Positions 33,859 through 45,511 of a stretch of DNA of 64,000 nucleotides are shown piece by piece (within the stretch, counting starts at the first letter, position 1; every line of letters starts with the position of its first letter). The translations under genes were made by a program, and so were the position numbers. Below the pieces are notes generated by a model. That model saw only the letters and a list, made by a program, of their open reading frames with translations, ran no database searches and was not told the origin of the DNA. Source of the stretch: Nostoc calcicola FACHB-3891 (GTDB taxonomy: Bacteria > Cyanobacteriota > Cyanobacteriia > Cyanobacteriales > Nostocaceae); contig NZ_JACJRQ010000009.1 of NCBI RefSeq assembly GCF_014697355.1, positions 124,001-188,000 of the forward strand, read 5' to 3'.

Positions 33859-35745
33859 TCATATTCCATGACTTTTGCCAATTACCCAATTACGTCGGAA
33901 AAACCGAGCTAAAGCTGACTCTTCTAGTGATAAATAAATTGGGCGTCCGTGGGGACAGGTGCGGGGGTTGCGAGTGCGTTGCCAATTATCTAAAAGTGTC
34001 TGCATTTCTTGTAGATTCATCGGTGTACCATTACGAATAGCACTGCGACAAGCGACAGCTACTTGGGCTGTTTGTAAGTCTCCTCCTAAACTCAATTCTA
34101 AAATTGCTTCAGCAGAATCTTCGCGTTGCTGCAACATTGCGGGTAGGTTACGAACAGCCCAAAGTTGTTCGCCAAATGGTTCTATATCTAAACCAATGCG
34201 TTGTAATTGCGATACTTGCGCTGGCGACAATTGATAAAGAATAATTGGCGGTTCGACGGAAATGAGTTGCCAATTATCGCATAATTGCTCATACAAAACT
34301 CGCTCATGGGCAATGTGTTGTTCTACTAACCACATCCCACCAGAATGTTCGGCAACAATATAAGTATTACTCACTTGCGCTACAGCTTTTAGGGAGTTAG
34401 GAGAGACGCGATTCATCGCGTCTGTACAAGAGTTGGGAGTTTTGTCGTCTCCGTTGGGATTTTGAGGATTGAAATTGTAACCGCCTTTAGCTTCTGCGGC
34501 TTTGAGTAATTTACTAACTCTTGTTGTGTGGACAGTTTCTTTGAGATTGGCAGCAGAAATCCGCAGTGCTTGGTTAATTCCTTGGATAATTTGCTCTTGC
34601 CAATAAGCGATTTCATTGAGGTAAATTTCTGTTTTTGCTGGGTTACGATTCCAGTTAATTTGATCCGGGGAAATGGCAAGATGGAGAAAACAAATTGGAT
34701 AGCGATCGCGTGGTAATGTTTTGTGAAATGCTGATAATATTGTTTGCTCTAATTCCGCTGACTTCACCATCCGTCCGTTAATCGCCACACGTACCCAATC
34801 TGGACGATGACGATGACAGCGATCGGGTAATCCTACCACTAAAGTGAGTGCTGAGTGGGGAGTGGGGAGTGGGGAGTTAGGAGTTAGGAGTGGGGAGTTA
34901 GGAGTGGGGAGTGGGGAGTTAGGAGTTAGGAGTGAGGAGTTAGGAGTGGGGAGTGGGGAGTTAGGAGTTAGGAGTGAGGAATTAGGAGTGCTGAGTTCTG
35001 AATTCTGAATTCTGAATTCTGAATTCTGAGTTCTGTTTTCTGAATTTACTGGGTTGGGTACTTCGAGTTTGACTTCTTGCAAATCGCCTTGTCGGATTTG
35101 GGGTAAAATCTGCGGTAGTAGTTGCCCAGTTGTGGCAGCTCTTGAGATGGTGAACCATTGACGGTCATTTTGCCAAATCTGCCAGGTGACGCGGGGATGA
35201 CATAAGGCGATTTGGTGAATTGCTGCTTGCACGGCTTTCATTTGCTGTGCTAGTGTAGGCAATCCCTGACGACGAGATGAACAGTTACCGAAAAGATTGG
35301 CAACTGTGACTACTGTACCAGGTGCGATCGCGGTTGCTTCAACTTGCACAACTTCCCCGCCATACCCATAGACAACTCGCCAGCCGAATTTTCCACCCAC
35401 AGGACGACTCAAAATTTCCAAATCTGCCAGAGTCGTTAAACTGTGCAACGCTTCGCCACGAAAACCCAAACTGTTAATTTTCCACAAATCGGCACTAGAA
35501 CGAATTTTACTGGTGCTGTGCGCTGTGGCTGCTTGTTGCAAATCATCTAAGTTCATTCCACAACCATTGTCTGCGACGCGAATTCGCCATTGCTGCGGCC
35601 ATAGGGAAACCACAATTCGCGTTGCACCTGCGTCTAGGGAATTTTCTACCAATTCCCGCACCACAGAGGCTAAAGAGTCGATGACCTCTCCCGCTGTAAT
35701 GAGATATACAACTTCTGTTGGTAGAGCTTGAATAGTAGATGCCAT
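33859..35745 (-). CDS. mutL: DNA mismatch repair protein MutL
   Basis: This 628-aa protein has the GHKL ATPase N-terminus (ELVENSLDAGATRI, DNGCGM, LGFRGEALHSL) and the MutL transducer region. The C-terminal dimerisation domain contains EQHIAHERVLYE, a variant of the DQHAx2Ex4E endonuclease motif, so nicking activity is possible. MutL couples mismatch recognition by MutS to strand removal. The linker is odd: residues about 236-298 are an in-frame array of TPNSPLP/TPNSSLL units encoded by GGGGAGTTAGGAGT repeats, and residues about 440-447 come from an AGACGCGA hairpin repeat. The frame is open throughout, so the protein is probably functional. Confidence 0.93.
   Translation of the reverse strand: MASTIQALPTEVVYLITAGEVIDSLASVVRELVENSLDAGATRIVVSLWPQQWRIRVADNGCGMNLDDLQQAATAHSTSKIRSSADLWKINSLGFRGEALHSLTTLADLEILSRPVGGKFGWRVVYGYGGEVVQVEATAIAPGTVVTVANLFGNCSSRRQGLPTLAQQMKAVQAAIHQIALCHPRVTWQIWQNDRQWFTISRAATTGQLLPQILPQIRQGDLQEVKLEVPNPVNSENRTQNSEFRIQNSELSTPNSSLLTPNSPLPTPNSSLLTPNSPLPTPNSPLLTPNSPLPTPHSALTLVVGLPDRCHRHRPDWVRVAINGRMVKSAELEQTILSAFHKTLPRDRYPICFLHLAISPDQINWNRNPAKTEIYLNEIAYWQEQIIQGINQALRISAANLKETVHTTRVSKLLKAAEAKGGYNFNPQNPNGDDKTPNSCTDAMNRVSPNSLKAVAQVSNTYIVAEHSGGMWLVEQHIAHERVLYEQLCDNWQLISVEPPIILYQLSPAQVSQLQRIGLDIEPFGEQLWAVRNLPAMLQQREDSAEAILELSLGGDLQTAQVAVACRSAIRNGTPMNLQEMQTLLDNWQRTRNPRTCPHGRPIYLSLEESALARFFRRNWVIGKSHGI
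34402..34424. repeat. AGACGCGA hairpin repeat inside mutL
   Basis: AGAGACGCGATTCATCGCGTCT is a palindromic repeat like the intergenic copies at 29986 and 30761, here read in frame within the second MutL linker (TDAMNRVSP). Confidence 0.6.
34851..35035. repeat. GGGGAGTTAGGAGT and GAATTCT arrays inside mutL
   Basis: About 130 bases of heptamer units (GGAGTTA, GGAGTGG) are followed by a GAATTCT array (34992-35030). Both families are otherwise intergenic (44455-44530 and 33787, 35945, 60251). Here they encode a Pro/Asn/Ser-rich linker without a stop. Confidence 0.8.
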
Positions 35746-36009
35746 AAATTATAGTTTATAGCTTCTGGGGACAAGGTAAGTGGGGAAAGATGAGGGAGAT
35801 GAGGGAGATGAGGGAGATGAGGAACTAAAAGTTATCAGTTTTCAAGTGTTAATCAGCAGGAATAAAGGCGTCAGTCCCCAGAATTCAGAAGTCCCGTTAG
35901 CGAATAGTGGATGAGTAAACATATTTAACTCCTCCACTAAATTGATTCTGAATTCTGAATTCTGAATTCTGTATTCTGCTTCTATTTCGGATGTGAAACC
36001 TGCTAACTG
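35746..36009. repeat. GATGAGGGA and GAATTCT arrays
   Basis: GATGAGGGA units run from 35791 to 35822 and GAATTCT heptamers from 35944 to 35978. They fill the gap upstream of mutL and after the adenosine-deaminase-family gene. Confidence 0.55.
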
Positions 36010-37059
36010 TTAATTAGTATCGTTCATTGCCAAAACTTTAAGTGGTTCAACTCTGAGCAACCCATTTAACAATGATGCGGGACGTTGGGTGTAAGGCCAA
36101 GCAAAGGCATGACGAAAAGCTGCATCCTGACAAGCTTGGAGTTGTTCAAAACTAATAATGTCGTAAGTTAAGAGATTTTCATACTCCCAAGGCAAACGTA
36201 CATTATGCAACCCAGCATTATCAGTACAAATAGCGATATCGACCCCAGCATCAAAACAACGGTCAAAAACTATTTTGAGTTGATGCATATCCTGTAAAGT
36301 ACCAGTTTTCAAGTAAGTTGTTGGACAAACCTCCAAACACTGGCCGCGTCTAGCTACATCGTTAAGTAATTCCGGATACAACAAAGGAATTTGGATGCCG
36401 TGACCAATTCGCATCAGGTAGGGTAACAGTTGGGGGTAACAACCAGCGGTAGTTTCAAACAGATGTCCGGTGGTGTTAACGCCCTGCGATCGCGCATAAT
36501 CATATAGACTAATCCATTCTTGCAGGCGATCGGCATAATAGCTATCACCCCCCGCTACATCGACTCCACAAACATACTGCTTATTTTGTGCCGCCAAATC
36601 AATAATCGCTTTGTTCACCTCATAAGGTAAACGCGTGTGCATACAAAGGATTTGGCTAGTAACAATCGGATATTCTGGCAAGCGGCTAGCTTCTCCTACT
36701 ACCTGCACAATTTCTGCCATCTTGTCAATTCTGTCTGATTGACTCAGATGCTCAGGTGTCCGTAAATACGGAGTGTAGCGTAGTTCCAGATAAGCCAAAT
36801 TTTCAAAAATGTAAGCACCCCGCAGCAAGCGATAGATAAAGTAAGGCAAAGTCTCCGCAGTTTGCACACTTTCTACCAGGGTGTGCAATTCTAAATACTC
36901 ATCTAGAGTATTGCGTGGACGGGTGTAAAAATCTTCAAATTCTGAATAGTCAGCAAAGCGGGAAATCAACTCCGAAGAATGTCGCTCGAAATATCGCCAC
37001 AAAACTCGGGGTACGACGGAACCGCCTAGATGTCTATGTAATTCAGCATATAAAGCCAT
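36010..37059 (-). CDS. Adenosine-deaminase-family aminohydrolase
   Basis: This 349-aa TIM-barrel hydrolase has the family's metal and catalytic sites in order: HRHLGG near the start (HxH), TGHLFETTA (ADA's HAGE equivalent), IGHGI, and CTDNAG (ADA's SxDDP equivalent). It probably deaminates adenosine or a related purine or modified nucleoside. I chose the ATG at 37059 (MALYAELHRH), which puts the HxH where homologues have it; a start at 37104 would add 15 residues. The changes from HAGE and DDP suggest a subfamily whose substrate may not be plain adenosine. Confidence 0.8.
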   Translation of the reverse strand: MALYAELHRHLGGSVVPRVLWRYFERHSSELISRFADYSEFEDFYTRPRNTLDEYLELHTLVESVQTAETLPYFIYRLLRGAYIFENLAYLELRYTPYLRTPEHLSQSDRIDKMAEIVQVVGEASRLPEYPIVTSQILCMHTRLPYEVNKAIIDLAAQNKQYVCGVDVAGGDSYYADRLQEWISLYDYARSQGVNTTGHLFETTAGCYPQLLPYLMRIGHGIQIPLLYPELLNDVARRGQCLEVCPTTYLKTGTLQDMHQLKIVFDRCFDAGVDIAICTDNAGLHNVRLPWEYENLLTYDIISFEQLQACQDAAFRHAFAWPYTQRPASLLNGLLRVEPLKVLAMNDTN

Positions 37060-37104
37060 AGTGGTATTTTTAGGGAAAAATTTCAATAATTGTAACAAAA
37101 ACAT

Positions 37105-37838
37105 AGAATAAAAAATCTATACCCCAAGCAAAATTCTGTAAATCTACGTTAAATCTTGCTAAATCCGGCATTGATTATCTGTAAAAACTCTTTATTAATG
37201 AGGATTTCAGACAAAAATTCTCTGATACCAATGTCAGCAAATTCCGTAATGTTTTGACTTAACAAAATTAAATTACTGATATTAATTTTTACTATAGGAA
37301 TCATATTTGATTTCTGAAAAAATCTCAGTATTCTTGTAGTAGCGTGACAAGGCTAAAATAGTGCATAAAATTTAGCTCTTGCGGGGTGGGCATCTTGCCC
37401 GCCCGGACGGGTGAGGACACCCATACCACAAGAAAATTTATTGCAATATTTTAGCCTTGCCACGCCAGTAGGGTGTGTTACGGCTTCCGTAACGCACCAT
37501 CCGAAGATTTTGGTGCGTTAGCCTACGGCATCATACAACGCCAATCCGCTCAAGTCGGGAAACCCGCCCACACGGGTGGCTCCCCTACGTGTATTTCAAA
37601 ATCAAATACTAGTCCTATATGTAAACACTAGAGGTTGCAAAATACTTTACCCAAGAAAATGAGGCAATGAGAGCTATTGCATATAGCATGGATTTACTAA
37701 TACCTGGTTTGTATATATGGCTATTTGGGTTTATTTTTCGGATTGGTGGGAGCGCACCAGATGATATTCCCTATAAATATGGCGGTAAAATTCACAGTTC
37801 CGCTGGAATTGCTTTAGTATTACCAGGATATAGAATTT
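37105..37838. other. Intergenic with long imperfect inverted repeat
   Basis: No convincing gene. Between 37342 and 37465 lies the inverted repeat listed separately. Next comes GTGTTACGGCTTCCGTAACGCACC (37473-37499) and related GGTGCGTTAG repeats. The 69-aa frame at 37667-37876 is weak and overlaps the end of the next gene. Confidence 0.5.
37342..37465. repeat. Imperfect inverted repeat, MITE-like, about 124 bp
   Basis: GCGTGACAAGGCTAAAATA (37342-37360) and, on the far side, ATATTTTAGCCTTGCCACGC (37446-37465) are inverted with few mismatches. The match continues inward through AAATTT...CTTGCGG and CCACAAGAAAATTT. The core holds GGGCATCTTGCCCGCCC. The whole could fold into one long hairpin. 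Confidence 0.5.
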
Positions 37839-39254
37839 TTACGACTTACCAGGGTAGCTATGACCTTCTCCCCTAACTGATTCGAGTTCTTGGGAAAATG
37901 AAGGGATTTCCCTGGATGTTAAAGCTGGCAAGTAAACTGTAAATTGAGTACCTCTGCCTACCTGACTATAAAGATTGACAAAACCACCGTGATTCTTAAT
38001 GATATCCAGCGCCGTGGAAAGTCCTAAACCAGTGCCTTTGCTTATGTCTTTGGTGGTAAAAAATGGTTCAAAAATTCGTTGCTGAACTTCCGATGACATC
38101 CCCATACCAGTATCCGTCACCACGATCGCAATATAAGAACCAACTTTCGCATCAATATTAATCTGGGCACAATGTTCGCCAATTACGACATTTTCCGCCA
38201 CAATCCTCAAGATACCGCCATCTGGCATCGCGTCACGGCCGTTAACTACTAAATTCATTAGCACTTGATACAGTTGAGTTGCGTCTCCCCGGACGTGCCA
38301 AAGATTTTTGGGAATATCTATCTCGCAGATAATAGAACTGGGGAATGTTTGAGCGATAATTTGCTCAATTTCTGCTAATATAGTCTGGATTTCAACAATT
38401 GTGCGTTTGTTTTCAATACCGCGTGCAAAGATCAAGATTTGCTTGAGCAAATTAGCGCCGCGTTTAACATTATTTTCTAAGGTTTGTAGTACTTTCTGGC
38501 TTTGGGGGTCAGGGAATTTCTTCTGCAAGAACTGAACTGACATTAAAATCGGCGATAATAGATTATTGAGATCGTGGATGATACTACTAGTTAAAGTGCC
38601 GATACTCTCCAAACGTTGCGATCGCAAAAGTTGAGCTTCTAATTGTTTCTGCTGCGTGATTTCGGTATTCGCGCACAAAATAGATTTGGGTTGTCCATTA
38701 TCATGTCGTAACAATACCCACCGACTTTCAACGATAATTTCCTTACCTTCTTTTGTCAGTTGATGCAACTCACCTTGCCACTCACCAATATTCATCACGC
38801 TTAAGTAAGCATCTTCTAACTGTGGTGAATTTTCTGGATACAAAAGTTGCACAATATTTTTACCCACAGCTTCCTCAAATTTCCAACCGTAGAAACTCTG
38901 GGCACCTTGATTCCAAAATAAGATTTGCTTGTTGATATTTTGTACGACAATTGCGTCTTTTGCTACATCCAGCAGCAAGTTTTGTTCCCGAATTTTCTCT
39001 TCTGCTTGCTGAAGTTGTTTAACGTAATGCCACAATAAAATATACAGTAAGGCTACCAAGAGCAAATGCAAAACAACAGTGATAAAAAATGTGATTATGA
39101 CCTTCTGGGAAATTGCTTGTGACTTCTGTATCTGTTCTTGCAATAAATTTTGTACAGTGCTGCTAGAGTAAATTAGAGTATTAGTAAATACAACTGCCGA
39201 TGTGAAGATAAATATTGCTTTGTGCTTTTGGAATCTAGACCATTTTTTTATCAT
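37839..39254 (-). CDS. PAS-domain sensor histidine kinase
   Basis: This 471-aa membrane kinase has two N-terminal helices (about 20 and 60) flanking a short loop (STVQNLLQEQIQKSQ), a coiled segment, and a PAS domain (about 85-200, WNQGAQSFYGWKFEEAVGKNI). A HisKA domain follows with phospho-acceptor in IIHDLNNLLSPI, then the HATPase domain: NLVVNGRDAMPDGG (N box), DTGMGM (G1) and KGTGLGLSTALDIIKNHGG (G2). I chose the ATG at 39254 with AAGGGCG upstream; 39287 lacks a ribosome site. No response regulator lies next to it, so it is an orphan kinase with unknown signal. Confidence 0.88.
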   Translation of the reverse strand: MIKKWSRFQKHKAIFIFTSAVVFTNTLIYSSSTVQNLLQEQIQKSQAISQKVIITFFITVVLHLLLVALLYILLWHYVKQLQQAEEKIREQNLLLDVAKDAIVVQNINKQILFWNQGAQSFYGWKFEEAVGKNIVQLLYPENSPQLEDAYLSVMNIGEWQGELHQLTKEGKEIIVESRWVLLRHDNGQPKSILCANTEITQQKQLEAQLLRSQRLESIGTLTSSIIHDLNNLLSPILMSVQFLQKKFPDPQSQKVLQTLENNVKRGANLLKQILIFARGIENKRTIVEIQTILAEIEQIIAQTFPSSIICEIDIPKNLWHVRGDATQLYQVLMNLVVNGRDAMPDGGILRIVAENVVIGEHCAQINIDAKVGSYIAIVVTDTGMGMSSEVQQRIFEPFFTTKDISKGTGLGLSTALDIIKNHGGFVNLYSQVGRGTQFTVYLPALTSREIPSFSQELESVRGEGHSYPGKS

Positions 39255-39939
39255 GCGATCGCCCTTTTTACCGCCGATGACCTCCATTAATTACAATTAA
39301 GGATGGAAAACAAATACTGAGATTATTTGCATCACTTGGAAAACACGGGTAATAAAATACAAGCTCTTAAAGTTGTAAATTTCTTGATTTTTGGAGATAA
39401 TCATGTATACAGAATAATTAAATACCAAACCGCCAGTTTTTAATATATATTAATTCTTTATCATAAATCCAAGGGTTTAAGACCCCTCTCTTACCTTGAG
39501 GTTATTTGAAAAGTATCTTACTATAAGTTTAGGCGCTTTTAGTTCCCCCTTTTTTAAGGGAGCCACTCCGGTCTTTGAAGTTTCACCCATGAGGAAGTGG
39601 CATGGATTTAGGGGGATCTAAAAGTTTTCCATACCGAACAAGACAACTTTTCAAACATCCTCTCACAGTAAGCATCAAAATACTAATTTACTCTGAGAAG
39701 AATTTAGAGACATTGAATCAGGATGCCTCCACATTCAGAAATTCCAGATGAAAACGATTATCCTACTTAGGTTTGCTAATTTACTAGTTCTTTTTACGTA
39801 ATACTTTTATGCGTGAGGACAACGTATAACAAAAGCAATTTACTATCAGAATCTTACCTGTTATTGAACTACGGCTAGTATTTGATTAAAAACATCAAAG
39901 CAATTCAGTGTAATTTCAATTAAGGATAGGCTCAAAATA
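39255..39939. other. Intergenic with MITE-like element
   Basis: No gene seen. It holds the inverted-repeat element 39498-39663 and the promoter regions of the divergently transcribed sensor genes on both sides. Confidence 0.5.
39498..39663. repeat. MITE-like element, TTTGAAAAGT family, copy 2
   Basis: GAGGTTATTTGAAAAGT (39498-39514) and ACTTTTCAAACATCCTCT (39646-39663) are inverted ends of a 166-bp element. Inside, CTTTTAGTTCCCCC and GGGGGATCTAAAAG form a second, nested inverted repeat. Confidence 0.6.
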
Positions 39940-40902
39940 ATGAAAATATTTGCACTAATACCGAAGAATTTTAACCTAAGCAAAAAACTGACTACCCTAA
40001 TGTTCACAATTTTTTTGTTGGGTATTATTGTTAGTAGTGTTGTTTCTTATAACATTCTTCGTGGTTATACTGAGAACGAACTAAATAGACAAGCTAATGT
40101 ACTTATCTCAACTATGGACTCTATTCGGAAATATAACCAGGATAAAGTGTATCCTCTGTTAAACAAGCAATCAGAACAGAAATTCTTATTAGAGTCTATT
40201 CCTTCCTACGCTGTAAGTGAAGTATTTGGTATTCTGACCAATGCTTACAAAGATCAGTACGGAGAATATATTTATAAAGATGCGATGATTAACCCGACTA
40301 ATTCCAAGGATCAAGCTACAGAAGAGGAGATAAAGATTATAGAGAAATTAAGCAAACAAGATAAATTAGGGGCGCAAAATATAGCTCAGGGTTTTCTGAC
40401 GATAAATGGAGAAAGCAAATTTTATACTTCTCGTCCTATCAAAATTACCCAAAGTAGTTGCTTGATCTGTCATAGCACCCTTGAGAAATCTCCTAAATCA
40501 TTACAGATCTTATACAAACAAGGTAAATATGGATTGAATCAAGGGTTTGGCTGGGAATTAAACAAAATTATCGGTACTAAGATTATTTACATTCCTGCCG
40601 AGCAAGTATATAAAATTACTAATAAAAACTTTATTATGATTATAGGAATTTTTACTGCAATTTTTGCTGTGACTATCTTCTTAGCAACCCTCTGGCTGAA
40701 ACAATATGTTGTTCAACCTCTTAATCGAATTACTAAAGTTGCAGAAGCAGTAAGTTTAGGCGAAATGGATATTGAATTCAAGAAACACTCAAATGATGAA
40801 ATAGGCCATTTAGCCGATGCTTTTACGCGCATGAAAACTAGTTTAGAAATTGCTCTCAAGAGGCTTGTAAAAAGAATAGATCGCAATCAAAATGAGTTAT
40901 AA
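39940..40902 (+). CDS. DUF3365/Tll0287-like heme-c sensor with HAMP domain
   Basis: This 320-aa membrane protein has a helix at about 18-38, then a periplasmic domain with the covalent heme motif CLICH (Cys174, Cys177, His178). A second helix follows at about 230-252 and a HAMP domain to about 305 (VVQPLNRITKVAEAVSLGEMDIEF...DEIGHLADAFTRM). The periplasmic part is of the DUF3365/Tll0287 type, a PAS-like c-heme fold that can sense redox state or gas. No kinase, cyclase or chemotaxis output follows, so it must act through another protein or is a truncated sensor. Its last 6 bases overlap the 3' end of the converging TIR gene. Confidence 0.82.
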   Translation: MKIFALIPKNFNLSKKLTTLMFTIFLLGIIVSSVVSYNILRGYTENELNRQANVLISTMDSIRKYNQDKVYPLLNKQSEQKFLLESIPSYAVSEVFGILTNAYKDQYGEYIYKDAMINPTNSKDQATEEEIKIIEKLSKQDKLGAQNIAQGFLTINGESKFYTSRPIKITQSSCLICHSTLEKSPKSLQILYKQGKYGLNQGFGWELNKIIGTKIIYIPAEQVYKITNKNFIMIIGIFTAIFAVTIFLATLWLKQYVVQPLNRITKVAEAVSLGEMDIEFKKHSNDEIGHLADAFTRMKTSLEIALKRLVKRIDRNQNEL

Positions 40903-42153
40903 TAAATGCTTTTTAAACTCTTTTGCATTTTGAGGATTGGGAATTTCGGTAGATAGTAACTCAACCAGTTCTTGTGCTAATATTCGAGGATATTTAGCCA
41001 GAGTATCCTCGATAATAAAGCGCGCTATTGGACCAATATAACGGGCGAGTTCTCGCTGACAATTCTGTAAAAAGGCTGAGTCTAAAAGAGTAGATACTTC
41101 GGTTATTGGTTGAGATTTGGCAGCAGTTTCAATATTCTTTGAAAGAGCCTCTGGCTGTTGCTGCAACTGTTGGATAGACACCACTTCGATGGAGACTACA
41201 TCTTCGTCTTTAACTTCTAAATACTGCTGAAAATTATTGACCTTTTCTCGTTGTTTTTCTAGCTCTAGCTGTTTGTCTATTTCGGCTTTTTGTTGTTGCT
41301 GTTTTTGGGAATCCTCTTCTTTGACTCGATCCTTAACTTTTAGCTGAGCGAGAATCAGTTTTTCAATTTGCTCTACATCCTCAGATTTGATTCCTAAATC
41401 CCTCTGGCGAAGCTTCAAAGCCTCTTTGCTTTTATCGCTAAGGGGATACTCATGTTGAACGATCTTCAAGAAAGTTTTATCGTATTTTTGCAGATTTTCC
41501 TTATATTTTTTAAAAGGCGCAAAAGCGCGACTTTGTAATTCGTTAGCCTCTTCAGGAGTCAATTCCAATTCTTCTCGAAGCTCATCTAACGTATCTTGTC
41601 CAGGGATAGATAGTTCTCCATCAAAAGATAAAATTTCCTCAACCTTTTTCAGATATCGAGCCTGTGCTGTTTGCTTCACTTTTGTTTTTTGCTGGTGCTG
41701 CTCAAACAAACGTTCTGCTACTGTACGAATCCCCTGAATCACATCTAAAAAGGCTTCGTTTACATTTGTCCAAGTAGTTACGGGCTTTGCATTCGTCGGA
41801 AAAGCTTGGTATTTGCTGAAAACAAGCCATGTCCAGTCACAGGGTTCTAATATAATGGGAATGACTATCGCTTCTCCAGCCTCATGCCGCTTAATTGCCT
41901 GTTCCATTTCAATTTCAGAACAATAATTTGAGAAAATAAAATCAGGACTAATCAACAGCAAGATTATGTCAGCTTTGTTCAGGTTATCATCGATTTGCTT
42001 TGCCCACTCCATCCCTGCTTCAATTTTGCGATCGTGCCAAGCTTCTATCACTTTTTGCCGTTTCAGGGAAGCTAAGTGCTTATCTAATTGATGCCTAAGT
42101 TTTTCATCTCTATGTGAGTAGGAAATAAAAAGTTTAACCGATTTATCTTCCAT
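40897..42153 (-). CDS. TIR-domain protein with helical C-terminal region
   Basis: This 418-aa protein begins with a TIR domain (about 5-145: KLFISYSHRDEKLRHQLDKHL, WHDRKIEAGMEW, SNYCSEIEMEQAIKRHEAGEA, VIPIILEPCDW). Glu82 in CSEIEM is at the position of the NAD-cleaving Glu of TIR enzymes. A helical domain follows (about 165-265, EELELTPEEANELQ...YDKTFLKIV), then a Glu/Lys/Gln coiled coil (about 270-315). A C-terminal domain (about 355-418, ELARYIGPIARFIIEDTLAKYP) resembles one found at the ends of other bacterial signalling proteins. It may be a defence or cell-death effector or an assembly scaffold. No partner gene is adjacent except the converging heme sensor. Confidence 0.83.
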   Translation of the reverse strand: MEDKSVKLFISYSHRDEKLRHQLDKHLASLKRQKVIEAWHDRKIEAGMEWAKQIDDNLNKADIILLLISPDFIFSNYCSEIEMEQAIKRHEAGEAIVIPIILEPCDWTWLVFSKYQAFPTNAKPVTTWTNVNEAFLDVIQGIRTVAERLFEQHQQKTKVKQTAQARYLKKVEEILSFDGELSIPGQDTLDELREELELTPEEANELQSRAFAPFKKYKENLQKYDKTFLKIVQHEYPLSDKSKEALKLRQRDLGIKSEDVEQIEKLILAQLKVKDRVKEEDSQKQQQQKAEIDKQLELEKQREKVNNFQQYLEVKDEDVVSIEVVSIQQLQQQPEALSKNIETAAKSQPITEVSTLLDSAFLQNCQRELARYIGPIARFIIEDTLAKYPRILAQELVELLSTEIPNPQNAKEFKKHLL

Positions 42154-44442
<2,289 letters not shown>

Positions 44443-44554
44443 TTAAAAGTTAAGAGTTAAGAGTGAGGAGTGAGTAATTAAATCAAAACTCCTAACTCCT
44501 AACTCCTAACTCCTAACTCCTAACTCCTAACTCTAATTAAAAACAACAACTTCT
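44443..44554. repeat. ACTCCTA heptamer array between purA and rplY
   Basis: Seven-base units CTAACTC run in tandem from about 44488 to 44534, preceded by GAGTTAAGAGTGAGGAGTGAG on the opposite sense, so the transcript could fold. The same unit family is expanded inside mutL. Confidence 0.7.
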
Positions 44555-45151
44555 ATGGCTATTACAGTCGAATGTCAAAAGCGGCCAGAAGGTAGCAAGC
44601 CCAAAGCTTTGCGCCGTTCTGGAGAAATCCCAGCAAATTTGTACGGTCACAAGGGTACAGAATCAATCTCTTTGACCATCAATGCCAAAACTGTTGAGCG
44701 CTTGCTCAAAAGAGCTTCAGTCAACAACACTTTGATTGACTTAAACGTTACTGATGTACCTTGGCGGGGCAAAGCCCTACTGCGGGAACTTCAAATTCAT
44801 CCAGCAAAGGGCACCCCTTACCACCTGAGCTTTTTTGCAGTTGCAGGTCACGGCGACACAAATGTAGAAGTACGCCTGCGTTTCGTGGGAGAACCTGTTG
44901 GTGTTAAACAAGAAGGTGGCGTGTTAGACACCACTGTTACTGAATTGCAAGTGACTTGTGCGCCTGAGAACATCCCAGAGTTCATTGATATTGATGTCTC
45001 TAACCTGAAAATTGGGGACAACTTGCGCGTCAGTGATATATCTTTTCCTGAGGGTGTGACACCTCTTGCTGAATCAGAGCGAGTTCTTGTCAGCGTTTTG
45101 CCACCGCAAATCAATGCTGCTGCTGAAGAAGAGAGTGAAGCAGCCTCTTGA
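44555..45151 (+). CDS. rplY: 50S ribosomal protein L25 / general stress protein Ctc
   Basis: This 198-aa two-domain L25/TL5/Ctc protein binds 5S rRNA in the large subunit. The N-terminal RNA-binding domain ([23 protein letters not shown]) and the C-terminal beta domain ([48 protein letters not shown]) are both present. It ends in an acidic tail. It lies 112 bases after purA, separated by a heptamer array; co-transcription is possible. Confidence 0.93.
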   Translation: MAITVECQKRPEGSKPKALRRSGEIPANLYGHKGTESISLTINAKTVERLLKRASVNNTLIDLNVTDVPWRGKALLRELQIHPAKGTPYHLSFFAVAGHGDTNVEVRLRFVGEPVGVKQEGGVLDTTVTELQVTCAPENIPEFIDIDVSNLKIGDNLRVSDISFPEGVTPLAESERVLVSVLPPQINAAAEEESEAAS

Positions 45152-45246
45152 TGCACCGACTCTTAAAAGGGGTGGTATTCATCCAATAACCTTAAAGCGA
45201 TCGTCAAGGCAATTCCCAATTTCCAATTCGCAATTCACAGCAAGGT

Positions 45247-45275
45247 GTAGGGGCACGGCAGTGCCGTGCCCCTAC
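45247..45275. repeat. GTAGGGGC palindrome, copy d
   Basis: Perfect palindrome GTAGGGGCACGGCA...TGCCGTGCCCCTAC, followed by GGGTGTACCTCA as at the copy near 54907. It lies about 95 bases after the rplY stop and may serve as its terminator. Confidence 0.6.
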
Positions 45276-45511
45276 GGGTGTACCTCACTTGATTCTTGCT
45301 GTATAAACCCCAGACCGTATTGTTCGCACCATTGAGCAATCCGGTCTTTTAATTTTGAGGTAGGAATCTGTACAAATTACTGCTTCAGCCTCTTTGTCAT
45401 GCCTTCAAATTGCCTAAGCAATTTTCCAGCAATTGGCAAATTCGCTTTCTGAAAAAATACAGTTAGATATTGTAGTTATATTAATGTGACAAGAAATAAA
45501 AAATTTAGCCA

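Noticed and set aside
37667..37876. 69-aa membrane-like frame
   Set aside because: It overlaps the 3' end of the histidine kinase gene on the other strand and has no recognised family. It may be a remnant but the support is too weak to list.
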